The notes under the pieces are model-generated. The model was not told where the DNA came from. It saw nothing but the letters and a program-made list of their open reading frames with translations, and did not search any database. This document shows, piece after piece, positions 22,901 to 34,776 of a stretch of 64,000 nt of DNA. Source of the DNA: Solen grandis (lineage: Eukaryota; Mollusca; Bivalvia; Adapedonta; Solenidae); assembly GCA_021229015.1 (NCBI GenBank), contig CM037788.1:55627145-55691144 (forward strand), in the 5' to 3' direction. The translations under genes were made by a program, and so were the position numbers. Every line of letters begins with the position of its first letter. Position 1 is the first letter of the stretch.

Positions 22901-24606
22901 GATCTCATTTTTTTCTATTTACCCAGAAAATAAACTTTTCATCCAAAGTATTACTTTCACAGAGTATTATGAAAATAAATTACATCACATGTTACTTAGT
23001 AATCTCTTCAATAATATTATATATATTATTATTATACAATAAAACAAGCCACAATATTCAGGTTGAAAAGTTGTGCTTTTCCTATGCAAGTGCAAAAGTA
23101 TTTTAATTCACAATATTTAGTTATATACAGGTTAAAATATCTTCCTTAAAATGTAGTCTAGTATATATCTAATTCTTATATGATATTTAAGAAAAAACAC
23201 ATTACACAAAAAAAACAGTTTTTAACTTAGACCTTGATATGAAAATTTATAAGGACTCACCTGTTCCAAATCCCGATTCCAGTATCCGTTACACAATATA
23301 ACAATAACACTTGTATATGTATCAGACAATCACTTCCGAAAATAAATGTATGTGAAAGATTTATTGGTGTTTGTAGTGAAACTGAATTTATAAATGTATG
23401 TGACTTTAAATTTAAGTTTATAAACATTACTGGTGTGCTTTTTGACCTATCAAAATCAAGTAGAGGGACTGGGAGTGTGTGTGTGGGGGGGGGGGGGGGG
23501 GGGGGAGGGGGGTGTATTGGTGGACAGGGGTGTGTGTTATGTCACTGAGCCATGTCCCCACCCTGCAGGATGTGACACCTGTATTCCAGGGGTCTGCCAA
23601 CCATACCTGTCACATTGTTAACAGGTGTGAATCATTAGGCACCACGGGTAAGCATGAGAAGGGTAGCCATAGTATTGTTTTTTTTTATTGTTTTATTCTG
23701 TCACTTCTATCCATTCCTTTTTCTCCATAGCTAAATATAATTATGTTTGTAAATGTCAGCCCATACAAAGTCAATCTTTTTCTTGTTGAATAAAATTTGA
23801 TTTATATCATTGATAATTTTATAAGATTTATAGTAATCTAATTAAACATGTTAATTATTGACCAAAATGTTTTATGGATGTTAGTCCATGTAAAAAAAAA
23901 AAGGAAAATGGTTTTCTCATTTCTACTTCTGAAGTAACAAGCATTAGTTAATTATAAGTGTATGAGAAAAAAAAATAGCGATAGTAAAATTTTCAGGCCC
24001 TGATAAGTCTTGGTTTTATGTAAATTCATCATTTTCAGTACATAATGTTTCATTTGAGATAAAAAGCTTAATTGATAAAACTGGTGATTATTATGTTAGT
24101 AGTTTGAGTCGAAACATGAAAAAGAAAAAAAAATAAGAGTGAGATATAAGAAATGTTATATGCTTTGATTTTTTCCCGTATATGTTACTGATGTTAATTG
24201 TGTTTTAATCCACATGTTATCAAAGACAAAGAATGGTGGTCTTCTATCACTTTTACATACACACCCCAACACACACAATGTTACATTTATACAGTTTAAA
24301 GTAAATTTAATATTCTCAGAGGCTTTATACATCAATTTTCTCTTTCAATAATTCATATTCAAATATATTTTTATACATATAATCATTTGACACCCCACTT
24401 TTGAACCTAGGGGAATTTGAAGCTGGGGTATTTTTGAGTGCATCCCATGCATTAACTAATGCCCAAGACATTTTTTTTTCAATGGTTGAGATTTAAAATA
24501 AACTCATTAAGTGTTTATTAGCAGAAAATATAATCACATTTTAATGGCATATCAGGAATACAAGACCTGAACTGGTATCTTGATGACAGGTGAAGACCAT
24601 GAGTGC
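22901..24606. other. Unassigned sequence with a G21 tract
   Basis: A run of 21 G (23485-23505) followed by AGGGGGG is the main structure. Short open frames through it are Gly-rich artefacts. No gene is supported. Confidence 0.5.
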
Positions 24607-24765
24607 AGGACAAAAGCCTGAGTGTTGGACAAAACACCTCCCGGACAATCCCCCCCCCCCCCGCTCAATTTTGTATAGGTGGACAAAACCCCCCCACTGC
24701 GAATTTTGCAAGGCGGACAAAACACCCCCCGTTGGGTTTTGCATGGTGGACAAAACACCCCTTAT
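24607..24765 (+). repeat. Left terminal inverted repeat of the MULE
   Basis: Tandem subunits of GTGGACAAAACACCCC type spaced about 45 bp, interrupted by a C-rich run of 14 (24649-24662). It is the inverted counterpart of 27961-28095. Confidence 0.85.
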
Positions 24766-25149
24766 TCAAAATTAATATCATTGTTGGACAAAAATTCACA
24801 AATTAATTTTACATAGTGGACCAAATACATTATTATTTTTTTTTATTTCAATCAAAGAATGATTAATTGATAGTTAACACATTGTTATATAAGGTGTTAA
24901 TTGCTATAATTACTACACTTGTTTGGCATCAGTTTGTCAAATTGAACATGTATGTTAATGAATAATTATTGGTGTAATCATCAATGATTGGTAATAAACA
25001 ATCAGTTTCTTTAATGTTTTACACTTGAGTTTTTAATTAATTTTTTTTTTTGTTTAGTATTAGACATCTTTTACTCATTTGCAAACAGCAAAATGCTTGA
25101 TTGTATAAAGAGACAAAGTTTATTCTGGGTCATCACTTCAACTGCAATA

Positions 25150-27212
25150 ATGGAGTTCATAAGCAGTAATAAAGGCTCTAAAAAACTCTGCTATGATGGT
25201 TACGCCTATACGAAAAAGAAAGCCTCAAAATCAACAATCCGTTGGGAATGTACTCATCGTTCCAGCAGACAGTGCAATGGTACACTGACAAATGATTTAG
25301 CTGTAAGTAAATGATGCATCAACTCATAAAGAATAAAAATATATATAAAAAATATAATTATAAACTGTACGTTGGAAGAACTTATGAATAAATAATAATA
25401 ATACATGTAATAACAATATTAATTTATCATTAAGCAATTTATTATGTTTACTACCTGTAAATATCCACCCATTATTATTATCCTGAATTTTTTTAACACT
25501 TGCAGGCAACATACATGTTCAATTTGACAAAGTAGACTTGAAGTCTACTACAGAACACAACCATGAGGCTGATCAGTTCACCATCGCTGCCATGAAAGTA
25601 AAATCAGAAATCAAGGTTACTGTCAGTGCCAACAGGGAAACCAGGGCAGATTATTACAGACAAACTAGTCACTGCTCCAAAAGAGGTAAAGATTTTTTTT
25701 TTATTCATGTTATATATTTTTTGATACACAATACAATGTAGTAATAAGTAATGTTTATCAGACATGGCTTTTTACAAGTGATATATCATAATATAATAAA
25801 AAATACGTTTTTAAGTCTAAGTTTCATGTCATGTGCACCGACTTTACAGTACTTATTAGTTAAGTGTGTAAAAAGTGATTTAGAGTATTCTATTCTATAT
25901 TTTAATTAGAGATAGAGACTTCATTTCATGTATTATGTCATTTTCTAATAAACTGCATCATTGACAGCTTATATTTTAAAGATAACTGGAGTATGCAAAA
26001 CTTATACTTCTATAAATATAGAACAATAGAAACATCATACTCTACTTTATTAATTCTTATTTTAAATTAACTGGTTCTCTTCATATTCAGGTCGCATCTG
26101 CAACTGGTAGACTGGATTCGTTGAAGAGGGTGGTATGTCGAGCGAAACGTGGGACAGCACCTCCAGAGCCTGCATCTATGAAGGACATCCCCCATCCACT
26201 GCCAGATGATTATACAACTCTACGAGGGGACGGGTCTTTCCTCATCTATGACAACGGGTTAAGGGATCAAAGACTCCTGTTGTTTGCCAGCAGCAATGGC
26301 CTGGAACTCCTTGGAAATGCCACAACATGGTTCATGGATGGGACCCATTCTACAGCCCCGTCACAGTTCCCTCAACTATTCTGCATCCGTGTGCCACTGG
26401 GTGAAACATGTGTGTCAGCTGCCTACGCTCTGCTGCCATCTAAGCACAAGATGCATATGAAGAATGTCTGACAGCCCTACTAGATGCCTGTCTTCGGAAT
26501 GACATTCGTCCCAACCCGAGCCGCATCGTTGCAGACTATGAGATAGCCATCCACAATGCTGTAAGATCTATCATCTCAACAAATATTCAGATTCAGGGAT
26601 GTTTTTACCATCTGACCCAGTGCACCTGGAGGCATGTCCAGTCAGAGGGACTCCAGCGTCTCTACAAGACAGATGATGACGTTCGGTACTTCTGTGTGAT
26701 GCTGGACGCCCTGGCCTTTCTCCCAGGTCGGAGAAGGGATGCGGGTGCTGCGGGAAGCTGCCCCAGAGAATATGGCTGGAATGGTGGAGTACTTTGACAG
26801 CACGTACGTCTCAGGTGTTTACAGAGCTGTGGTTGGTGCAGAGGGACAAATAAGATTTCGACGAACAGCTCCAAGGTTTGCTCCCGACACCTGGAATGTG
26901 CTTGAAGCAACATTAACAGACCAGCACCATACCAACAACATGTGTGAGTCTTGGAACAATGCATTTAAACATTTAGTAGGCCACAACAATCCGTCACTTT
27001 GGACTGTGTTGTGCTGTCTTCAGAAGGATGCTGCACTGGTGGAAACAGAACTGTACAGCTACCGACAGGGACTCCCAGCCCCCAAAAGAACCAGAAAGAC
27101 AACTACTGTCCACCAGAAGAGACTAAAAACAATATGTCAACAGTACCTGAAGAAAGAGAAGACACTCGCTGATTTCCTTTACGTCATGGGACAGTGCATA
27201 AGACTGAACTAG
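25150..27212 (+). pseudogene. FLYWCH zinc-finger MULE transposase gene, three exons, frame-damaged
   Basis: Exon 1 (25150-25302) opens MEFISSNKGSKK and carries the FLYWCH core (YDGYAYTKKK, WECTHRSSRQCNG), ending at a perfect GTAAGT donor. Exon 2 (25506-25685, acceptor TTGCAG, donor GTAAAG) has the HNH pair that completes the zinc ligands, then a helical linker. Exon 3 (26091-27212) holds the MULE domain: WFMDGTH (first catalytic Asp), RIVADYEIAIHNA (second Asp), CFYHLTQCTW and NMCESWNNAF (probable catalytic Glu). The family cuts and pastes DNA bearing the flanking inverted repeats. Frame problems: exon 1 to 2 and exon 2 to 3 joins do not keep frame, one base is off near 26440-26455 just before YEECLTALLDAC, and one extra base lies near 26728-26732. 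Either the copy is dead or the assembly has indels. Start chosen as the first ATG before the FLYWCH core. Confidence 0.82.
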
Positions 27213-27532
27213 GTGAATACGACTTTTGTCAGTGACTAAGTAAATAATGAATTGATGTATTCTCTGAATCTTAAATGGAAAACTGTTTTTCTTAACAATG
27301 TGCTATTTTCGAGGGAAATAATGACCAAACATGTGCTATATTTCATTGTTTTTAATCAAGAAAGTAGGAATCAAGATAAGAATCAACATCTGATATACAT
27401 GTATTAATGTGCACTGATCGTCTTTTAAGGATCCCTTGATACTCTTTTTATTACTCTCTCTTTTCAAGCTAAATGTTCTTCATTGTTTTCTTTCATTAAT
27501 GTATTGAATTTATGAATACATGTTTATTTTGC

Positions 27533-27538
27533 AATAAA
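27533..27538 (+). terminator. Poly(A) signal of the transposase gene
   Basis: AATAAA about 320 bases after the transposase stop and still inside the right inverted repeat boundary, as expected for an autonomous element carrying its own 3' processing site. Confidence 0.6.
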
Positions 27539-27960
27539 GTTTTCAAAGATAAGCTCTTTACTCACTCTCTTTACTTCCTTTTGTTTGGTGAATGGCTGAT
27601 GCGTGAGAAGTGCTAATTATTTAGAATAGGGGGTCAAATATAAGCTCTTTACTTCCTTTTGTCTGGTGATAGTTGATACATGAGAAGTGATATTTAAAAT
27701 TTATAAAAATTATATATCGATTATGACATGTAATTCTAATACTATTCTTAACAAACTTTCTAAATATATTTATTTTGCTTTTAAGATAAGAAACAGCTAG
27801 CTATTTCAATTATTGGACTCTATTTGATCTAATTATATAATTCTCTGTAAAAACACTGTATTGATAACTTAAATACCATCACATTGTATGTACTATAGGC
27901 TATGAATATGCTGTATGCTATTTAATGCCGAATAAAGTATGTTATGTTATTTATTTAGAA

Positions 27961-28095
27961 TGGGGGGTGTTTTGTCCACCCTTGAAAAACTAACGAGGGG
28001 TGTTTTGTCCGCCTTGTACAATTCGCAGGGGGGGTTTTGTCCACCTATACAAAATTGAGCAGGGAGGTTTTGTCAGGGAGGTGTTTTGTCCAGCT
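27961..28095 (-). repeat. Right terminal inverted repeat of the MULE
   Basis: Its reverse complement aligns with 24627-24755: GGACAAAACACCTCCC, CTCAATTTTGTATAGG, TGCGAATTGTACAAGGCGG and a final GTGGACAAAACACCCCCC. Confidence 0.85.
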
Positions 28096-28173
28096 CCCCA
28101 AAAGCCCACTAGGACAAAAGCCCACTAAGATAAAAGCCCACAAGGACATAAGCCATCTAGGACATAAGCCCTT
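28096..28173 (+). repeat. 16-bp tandem repeat at the outer right end of the MULE
   Basis: About five head-to-tail copies of CCCACTAGGACAAAAG with drift to CCATCTAGGACATAAG. A single AGGACAAAAGCC also stands at the outer left end (24607-24618). Confidence 0.8.
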
Positions 28174-29159
28174 TGTTAAACTTAATTTTGCATTTAATTA
28201 AAAACTTTAAGTACCTAATGCAATTTTAATATATAATTATATATATATAATATTATTATATCACCCAAGGCTTAGATCAATTGCCTTCAAATTTCAATAC
28301 ATATCATCTAACTTTGAGGGAGTCACACCCGAATGGTCACTATGAAGAATTGAAAAATAAACAATATTGTGTTGTATGCCTATATGTACACCTCTGTGTA
28401 AAATCTAAACAAAATCTACTGTCCCATTTATTTTTTTTTATCTAAGTTATAATTTTTATAAATAAAAAAAATTAAATATTATGTCATATCCTCTTTACGA
28501 AAAATATTTTGCTACTGATTATTGATTATAAACATATAATAGCATTCGGCAAACAAACCCCGATTGTTTCAACTAAAAATATTTGAAATATGTAACAAAT
28601 TCTTACCAAACCCATTTTACACACTGGTCTAATGTTTTTGTGGGTTTTTTTTTTTTTTTTTTTTTTGATATTCAAAACAGGCCCTTTATTGCTAAATTCT
28701 ACATAACTGAGAGACATATTTCAAATTTTACCAAATTTTCTATAAGTAGATCTGTTTTGGTTGATCTTGCTAAATTGAACAAGATATGTCACAGAATATT
28801 CATGGTTTTGTGAAAAATTTCCTGACATTTCTTTTGACTTTTCCCTGACATTTTTAACAGTGAAATCACAACAGCATTATGCATGTATGAAAATACACAA
28901 TAGCTAGAATCATATGCATAATTGAAACAAAAGTCCCCAACTAATCGTGCATATTTTGATTATTTCCATTACCATAGCTACTAGTATTTTTATCCAAGAA
29001 AAGTATCAAAGAGAGATGCATTGATTAGTCTCCATATTGCCTCTATATACCAAGTTTCACTGAACTAGCTTATAATATGGTTTTTAAGTAATCACAGCAT
29101 CCCAATTTCTGGACAGGCAGACGGAGGGCAAACCAATGCACAATCAGGGCTTATGACAC
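28174..29159. other. AT-rich unassigned sequence
   Basis: Contains (AT)n near 28240 and a T-run of about 22 near 28648. No gene supported. Confidence 0.5.
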
Positions 29160-29985
29160 TTGAACTCTTAGTGTGACCATGACCTTTCAGCTATGAACCC
29201 AGGTGTTGTACACAACACATGGTATCATTACGGTGCACATTTATGCAAAAGAAATTCAAAATCTATTCAGGAGTGACAAAGATATGGAGCGGACACAAAA
29301 AACAAACCCTTTGAACTCTAGGTGTGACCTTGACCTTGGAGCTACAGACCTGGGATTGCACAACATATTGTTTCATGATGGTGAACATTTTCTTACCTAC
29401 AATTCAAAAAGCCATCAAGGAATGTCAGAATTATAGAACAGACACAAAAAATATACCATTTCTGACCTTTGAACTCTTATTTTGACCTTATGCTTGGAGC
29501 TACAGACCTTGAGAATGCATGCAAAACACTGCCTTATGGTGGTAAGCATTTCTGCAAAGTATTTCAAAATTCATCATGTTGTCAGAGTTATACAGCAATT
29601 ACAAAAAAGACCCCATTTTTTACCTTTGAACTGTAAGCGTGATCCTGACCTTGAAGCCACAGACCTGGGGATTGTGTGCTCATCCTCTAATGATGGTGAA
29701 CATTTCTGCTGACTAATTTCAAAATACATCAAGGAATGTCAGAGTTATGGAGTGGAAACGAAAAATAGACCCCATTTTTGACCTTTGAACTCCAAGTGTG
29801 ACCTTGACCCTGAAGCCACAGACCTGGGGATTGCGCGCGACACATTGTCTCATGATGGTGAACATTTCTGCCACGTAATTTCAAAATCCATCAAGGAATG
29901 TTAGAGTTATGGAGCGGAATGAAAAAAATACCCCATTTTTTACCATTGACCTCTAAGTGTGACCTTGACCTTGAAGCTCCTCACT
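29160..29985 (+). repeat. Tandem array, modules of about 155-165 bp with GTGACCTTGACCTTG
   Basis: Roughly five imperfect units share GTGACCTTGACCTTGAAGC, ACAGACCTGGG and ATGATGGTGAACATTTCTG. The array continues directly into a second array with a different module at 29990. No hairpin start is seen, so the 5' end may be lost. Confidence 0.8.
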
Positions 29986-29989
29986 CCCA

Positions 29990-30655
29990 TCGAGGTCACT
30001 GTGACCTTGACCTTTGACCAAGTGATCCAAACATCAATAGGGGTCATCTACTAGCCATGACCAATCACCCTATGAAGTTTGATGAATGTGGGCCCAAGTA
30101 TTCTCCGGTTATTGATCGGAAACAATTTTCATATTCGAGGTCACTGTGACCTTGACCTTTGACCAAGTGACTCCAAAATTAATAGGAGTCATCTACTAGC
30201 AAGACCAATCACCCTATGGAGTATGAGGAATGATGGCCCAAGTATTCTCCATTGATTGATCAAAAAATATTTTTACATTTGAGGTCACTGTGACCTTGAC
30301 CTTTGACCTAGGGACCCAAAAAATCAATAAGGTTCTTTTATTGATCATGACCAATCTCCGTACTAAGTTTGAAGTTCTTAGGCCCAGACGTTCTCAAGTT
30401 ATTGATCGCAAACGGCTTGGTCACCATTTTCAAATTCAAGCCCAGTAAATGAAGGTCACTGTGACCTTGACCTTTGACCAAGTAACTCCAAAAACAATAG
30501 GGTTCATCTACTGGTCATGATCAATCTCAGAATAGGTTTGAGTTCCTAGGCCCAAGCGTTCCCAAGTTATTGATCGGAAACTGTTTGGTCTACGGACTGA
30601 CCGACCGACCAACATGTGCAAAGCAATATGTCCCCTCTTCTTTGAAGGGGGACAT
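29990..30655 (+). repeat. Tandem array carrying four perfect AGGTCA-CTG-TGACCT palindromes
   Basis: Four modules each contain AGGTCACTGTGACCTTGACC followed by TTTGACC. The palindromes lie at 29993-30007, 30138-30152, 30282-30296 and 30453-30467 (spacing 145, 144 and 171). The array ends in an ACCGACCGACC tract and a CCCC...GGGGGACATAAT inverted end similar to a fragment at 35147-35180. Confidence 0.85.
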
Positions 30656-31347
30656 AATTACAACTGGCGTCCAAGAAATAACAATTTATATAATGCTTTG
30701 CACATTTATCTTGGATAGTGTCATCTTATGTTTGAGAATATTAGGTGTAAGACTAGAATACAAACTTAAATAACATGATCCTGTCCAGATACTCAACCAC
30801 TGTCACAAGATTCTGTCGGCAGGTGTCAGGTGAACATTTGTGACACACTAAATTCTAGCCACTATTTTTTTTTCATGGCCATGGCAACAAGAGTTCTGTT
30901 TAGTCTAGAAATTTTTTACCAATATTTTCAAATTATTGCCAGTGTTTTAAGCATAGACATAAAAGCACATGGCAGCATCAGCATACATTAATCTCAAAAT
31001 GATTTTTTTTTTTTTTTTACATTTTCTGGCAGCCTGTACAAGTAACTATATTATAGTATAGTCATACTGAATACATAATCCATGCAGAAATACAGCAAAT
31101 CAATTTGTATTTTTTGGCCAAAAGGATGTAGCTTAAAAATACCAAGTTAGGTCACTAGGTCATGGTCATCCAAGGTCAAAATTCAATGCCACACAAAGAT
31201 GTACCAGTGGTTCAAATTTGAAGGTCAGAGCTTAAAATATCAACAAGAGAGCTATCAATTGGCCCTAGAACATTCACCAGAGAACCTCAGCTTATTTAAA
31301 CAAGTCAGTCATATGGCCCTTTAAGCATACAGAATAATGTACACAAC
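30656..31347. repeat. Worn repeat fragments
   Basis: Scraps of hairpin-ended repeats are visible (CATGGCAACAAGAG near 30881, TTGGCCCTAGAACATTCACC near 31259). No gene is supported. Confidence 0.45.
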
Positions 31348-31404
31348 ATAGCAGTATATATCTAAATTGTTGGTATTTTTCCGCCATGCTTATGATAACC
31401 CATA
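31348..31404 (+). repeat. 57-bp direct repeat, left copy
   Basis: Identical over 57 bases to 34777-34833 (begins ATAGCAGTATATATC, ends TATGATAACCCATA). The flanking bases differ on both sides, so the identity is sharply bounded. Confidence 0.95.
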
Positions 31405-31619
31405 GACTGCCGACGACCTACACTGTCTTCATAATACATGATAGCATAAATCATTCCTCCTTTTTTGTTCCGATGCATTGTGCCCATTAATGGAACCTAT
31501 TTAATTACAATTTTGATGTTTAATATTATCAATACTTTTAAAAATATATATCAAGTTGAAAAATAGTATTTTGATCGATGTGAAGCAAACCATATATATG
31601 CATAGAGATAATACATAAA

Positions 31620-31771
31620 GTGAATATATACGTGCATGAAATAGAATATGAGAGTAAATGTGTGTGCTTTTGCATATGTATATAGATGTGTATGTGTGTA
31701 TGTGCATGCATATGTGTGTATGTGTGCATACATGCACGCGTGCGCGTGTGTGTGTAGGGGGGGGGGGGGTG
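31620..31771. repeat. Alternating purine-pyrimidine GT/GC tract ending in a poly-G run
   Basis: GTGTGTATGTGCATGC-type sequence grading into GCACGCGTGCGCGTGTGTG at about 31733-31755, then a poly-G run. Such alternation favours left-handed Z-DNA. Confidence 0.8.
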
Positions 31772-32339
31772 AACACACTTCTATGTTGTTAAAAAACGCT
31801 TTTTTTTTGTATTAAGATAACTTATTGTGTTTTTTAAGAAAATGAAAAGGAACAATACTTCTATACTTTATGTTTTGTAATTAACAGAACAGCTAGATTT
31901 TCATACACTTTAAATCAGTCAGTTGTTGATGAGCAAGAAGAAAAAATGAATTTCATAATTATACTTTTTCGACAAATATCTTGTCTGAGAAACATTGTAT
32001 TTATCTATTGTGCTCATTGTTTTCTTCATTTTTTTATACATATATTTAGATATTACGTCGGTAAACGTTGTGAATTCATATGTATATATGATATGATAAA
32101 AAAAACAACATGCGTCCATGTTTGTGTCTGTGTATTTGTATGGACATATACATACATGTATGATAGTTTTGTTTACTGGTTTATCTGTATGTAGATTTTG
32201 TTTGATTGTTTTTACATAGATATTTTGGATATGTATGACATGAAATACTCTAAAACATAACCCAACCGTAAACAAAGTGTAAACAATATGGACAAAGGTC
32301 CATGCAAATAATATATAAGTACAAACAAAATAGAAGCTA

Positions 32340-32566
32340 GTCCATGGGAAAAACAAATATATACAATATGGTCACTAATCAATCAATAGCCTTTTACATA
32401 ACCTTGTGATGATAAACAGAGAGAGAGAGAGAAAGAGAAAGAGAGAGAGAGGAGAGAACGAGAACAAAAGATTATATAAGTACATACAATATGAACACCG
32501 TGGAAAAAATAGACAATATGGTCAATAGTCAATCATTAGCCTTGTTACATATCTTGGTAGTGACAA

Positions 32567-32611
<45 letters not shown>
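32340..32611 (+). repeat. Local duplication with two (GA)n tracts
   Basis: Two units share CAATATGGTCA, CAATCAATAGCC and an ending GACAAACAGA followed by GA repeats (about 32417-32452 and 32574-32611). The second GA tract is the purer one. Confidence 0.75.
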
Positions 32612-32615
<4 letters not shown>

Positions 32616-32742
32616 ATATGTATTACAATTATTAGAAAGAGAGAAGATACCTATATATAACACTCTCTAATGTTAACAAATCTGCAAAGTGGCCAAAAGT
32701 GATATTTTACCCCAAAAAAAGAAAAGAATTTGCAAAGGATTC

Positions 32743-32744
<2 letters not shown>

Positions 32745-32803
<59 letters not shown>
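32745..32803 (-). repeat. C59 homopolymer (G59 on the minus strand)
   Basis: Fifty-nine uninterrupted C. On the minus strand this is poly-G, able to form stacked G-quadruplexes. The true length is uncertain because such runs are hard to sequence. Confidence 0.85.
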
Positions 32804-34171
32804 TTCCCAAGAAAAAAAACAAACAAACAAAAAATGGATATGTAGTAATGATATAATAAATATACACTAGTCCTTACCAAAATGTTACCTATCCATTAGT
32901 AATATTATGGAGTTGAATCAGGGGAGAGTCAAATCTAAGTTTGAGAACTTGTGACTCAACCCTTTTGTCTACAATTACAACACATATTCTGTTTAAAAAG
33001 ATATATATATATATATATATATTTTTTTGTATTTGGCAATAAAATTTGTATAAACCAGTAATATTATACATATGATACAGAGAGAGAGAGTGAGAGTGAG
33101 CGTGAGAGCAAATGAGATATTTGCCAATGCTTACTATATCTATACATAATACAAAGTGTTATTATTCGTTGAGAGAGAGAGAGATGTTCCAGCATATACA
33201 GCATACTTAAATTCATCTTATTCAAAATACTGATAGAAGAAGAACATTTGAGACTTCAATAACTAAACTATTATGCAAGTACCAGATATATTATCCTTAT
33301 GCTCTTCCAAATTTACATCTTAATTTTGCTCTCATTCAGAACATTTTGTAAACTGTAAACAATAAAGTACTCTTACTTCATTATTTTATTCATTTTGAAG
33401 ATTGACATATTTAGATATATTTCAAATAGAATCTACATACATGTATAACCAACATATGCCCATATTCAATATGCCCGTCTCCCCTTTCTTTTTTTTTTCT
33501 TTAGATAATGAAAAAAAGGACATGTTTACATTTCTTTATAATTGTGACAATTAACTCCATCCAAAACCAACTGTCGATTAAACAAATCAGTCTCAGCCAG
33601 ATGTACATTATACTTGCTTATCCCGTGCTTCTTAGGTTAGTGGCCATCTAGTGCCTTTACACACCTCTTGCAACACAAAACTGTCAAAATCTCAACTGTC
33701 ACTGTGACCTGTCACTCTGTATCTTCTCCCTGCAATGCTATAATACACATATTGAGGCGTTATATGTTTATATTTTTATATGCAATATATTTATGTTTAG
33801 AGATTTTTAGATTTCTCTTTTTTGCTACATCCCATTAGTTTTTCTGTATATTTTATTCATCTTTTTTAGTTATTTTTTTACACACAAATATATATTTGTT
33901 TACTTATTTATCTATACCTTTGATTATTTTTATCTTGAGCAATTAATTAACTATACAAATTTAATCTTGCCACTTTACTTTTTCTTTGTAAAGCAGTTAC
34001 TTGTATGTTTTATTTTTTTTTTATTTTATTTATTTCTTATTTTTTTTAAAAACTATTACATTTTTCTATATTATATGAGTATTCATATATATGTGTGTGT
34101 GCAAAATTAAAAAAAAAATATTTCAAGGCTCTGATTTCAAGTCACACTTTACATCTTGTACACCTTGACAT

Positions 34172-34776
34172 CTACACACTGTTACTGAACACCCGTTTGA
34201 GCTGAATGAACGGGTGTTCTCTCAGATAGACCAGCTTGCAGCGGCGTCTCTCGTCACTAGATAGATGGCGTCTCTCTGTCAGTAGGTCAGCTCTCCTCTT
34301 GGCCAACTCAGGGGGCAAATCCTGCACAACACTGTACCCGGTACCGGGTCGTAGGCCCCGCATCGCAGCGTTCAATACGATATCTCGATTCATTAAGCTG
34401 CCAAAACGAATGATGATATTTTTTTTGCTGTCGTCCCCACCGGGAAGTCTGTGGACTGCTTGGAATCTCATATTTTCCACTATGTTTTTATCTACCTTCA
34501 GTGTTTCCACTAAGAATGCCCGAACCTTCCTATCTGTATCTGTAGGCGACTCTGCATTACCCCCATTAACTCCACGGATTATGAGGTTCCATTTTCTTCC
34601 CCACATTTCTAATTTAAGTCTTTTGTTTCTAACTGTTTCAATTTCTTTTCTTATATAATATTTTTAACTTCCTCTAATTCTTTGTTTGCGTAGTCCATAA
34701 ATTCTTCTATCGGCCTCACTTTCTGTTCTATGTCTGAGACACGGGTAATTATCTTCTCCAACTTTTGTAATTTCGT
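34172..34776 (-). pseudogene. LINE ORF1-type RNA-binding protein, 5'-truncated
   Basis: The intact 144-codon segment (34606-34172) reads WNLIIRGVNGG, then FLVETLKVDKN, AVHRLPGGDD, NIIIRFGSLMNRD and QDLPPELAKRRADLL. That order matches the RNA-recognition-like and C-terminal domains of L1-type ORF1 (transposase 22 family), an RNA chaperone that coats retrotransposon RNA. Upstream, in a broken frame up to 34776, the sequence KLEKIITRVSDIEQKV and EFMDYANKELEEVKN shows heptad-like coiled coil, also typical of ORF1. A stop and frame change near 34645-34660 separate the two parts, and the N-terminus is cut by the 57-bp repeat at 34777. No ORF2 follows. Confidence 0.72.

Larger units (their letters stand above)
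24607..28173 (+). mobile_element. Mutator-like (MULE) DNA transposon with FLYWCH/MULE transposase
   Basis: The ends are long imperfect terminal inverted repeats: 24627-24755 on the left against 27961-28095 on the right, each built of roughly 45-bp subunits around GGACAAAACACCCC. The two ends share CTCAATTTTGTATAGGTGG in inverted orientation. Between them lies a three-exon transposase gene on the plus strand with its own AATAAA. Long TIRs and a MULE-domain transposase together define the Mutator superfamily. The exact outer boundary and target-site duplication could not be fixed because a 16-bp tandem array extends the right end (28096-28173). Confidence 0.85.
31405..34776 (-). mobile_element. 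Candidate ORF1-only LINE (half-LINE type) insertion bounded by a 57-bp duplication
   Basis: The 3372 bases between the 57-bp repeats contain an ORF1-type protein at the 5' side (minus strand) and no endonuclease or reverse transcriptase. The remainder is AT-rich with GT, GA and TA microsatellites and a C59 run. A LINE that keeps only ORF1 is known in mammals as a half-LINE (HAL1); here the same layout is seen but relatedness is not implied. No poly(A) tail is visible at the 31405 end, which argues for caution. Confidence 0.5.

Noticed and set aside
23433..23730. Gly-rich open frames on the plus strand
   Set aside because: Produced by the G21 tract; no domain and no conserved context.
31501..31778. 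Three overlapping minus-strand open frames rich in His and Tyr
   Set aside because: Translations of GT/CA and TA microsatellite; composition explains them fully.
32673..32867. Open frame with a poly-Gly tract
   Set aside because: It is the C59 homopolymer read on the minus strand.
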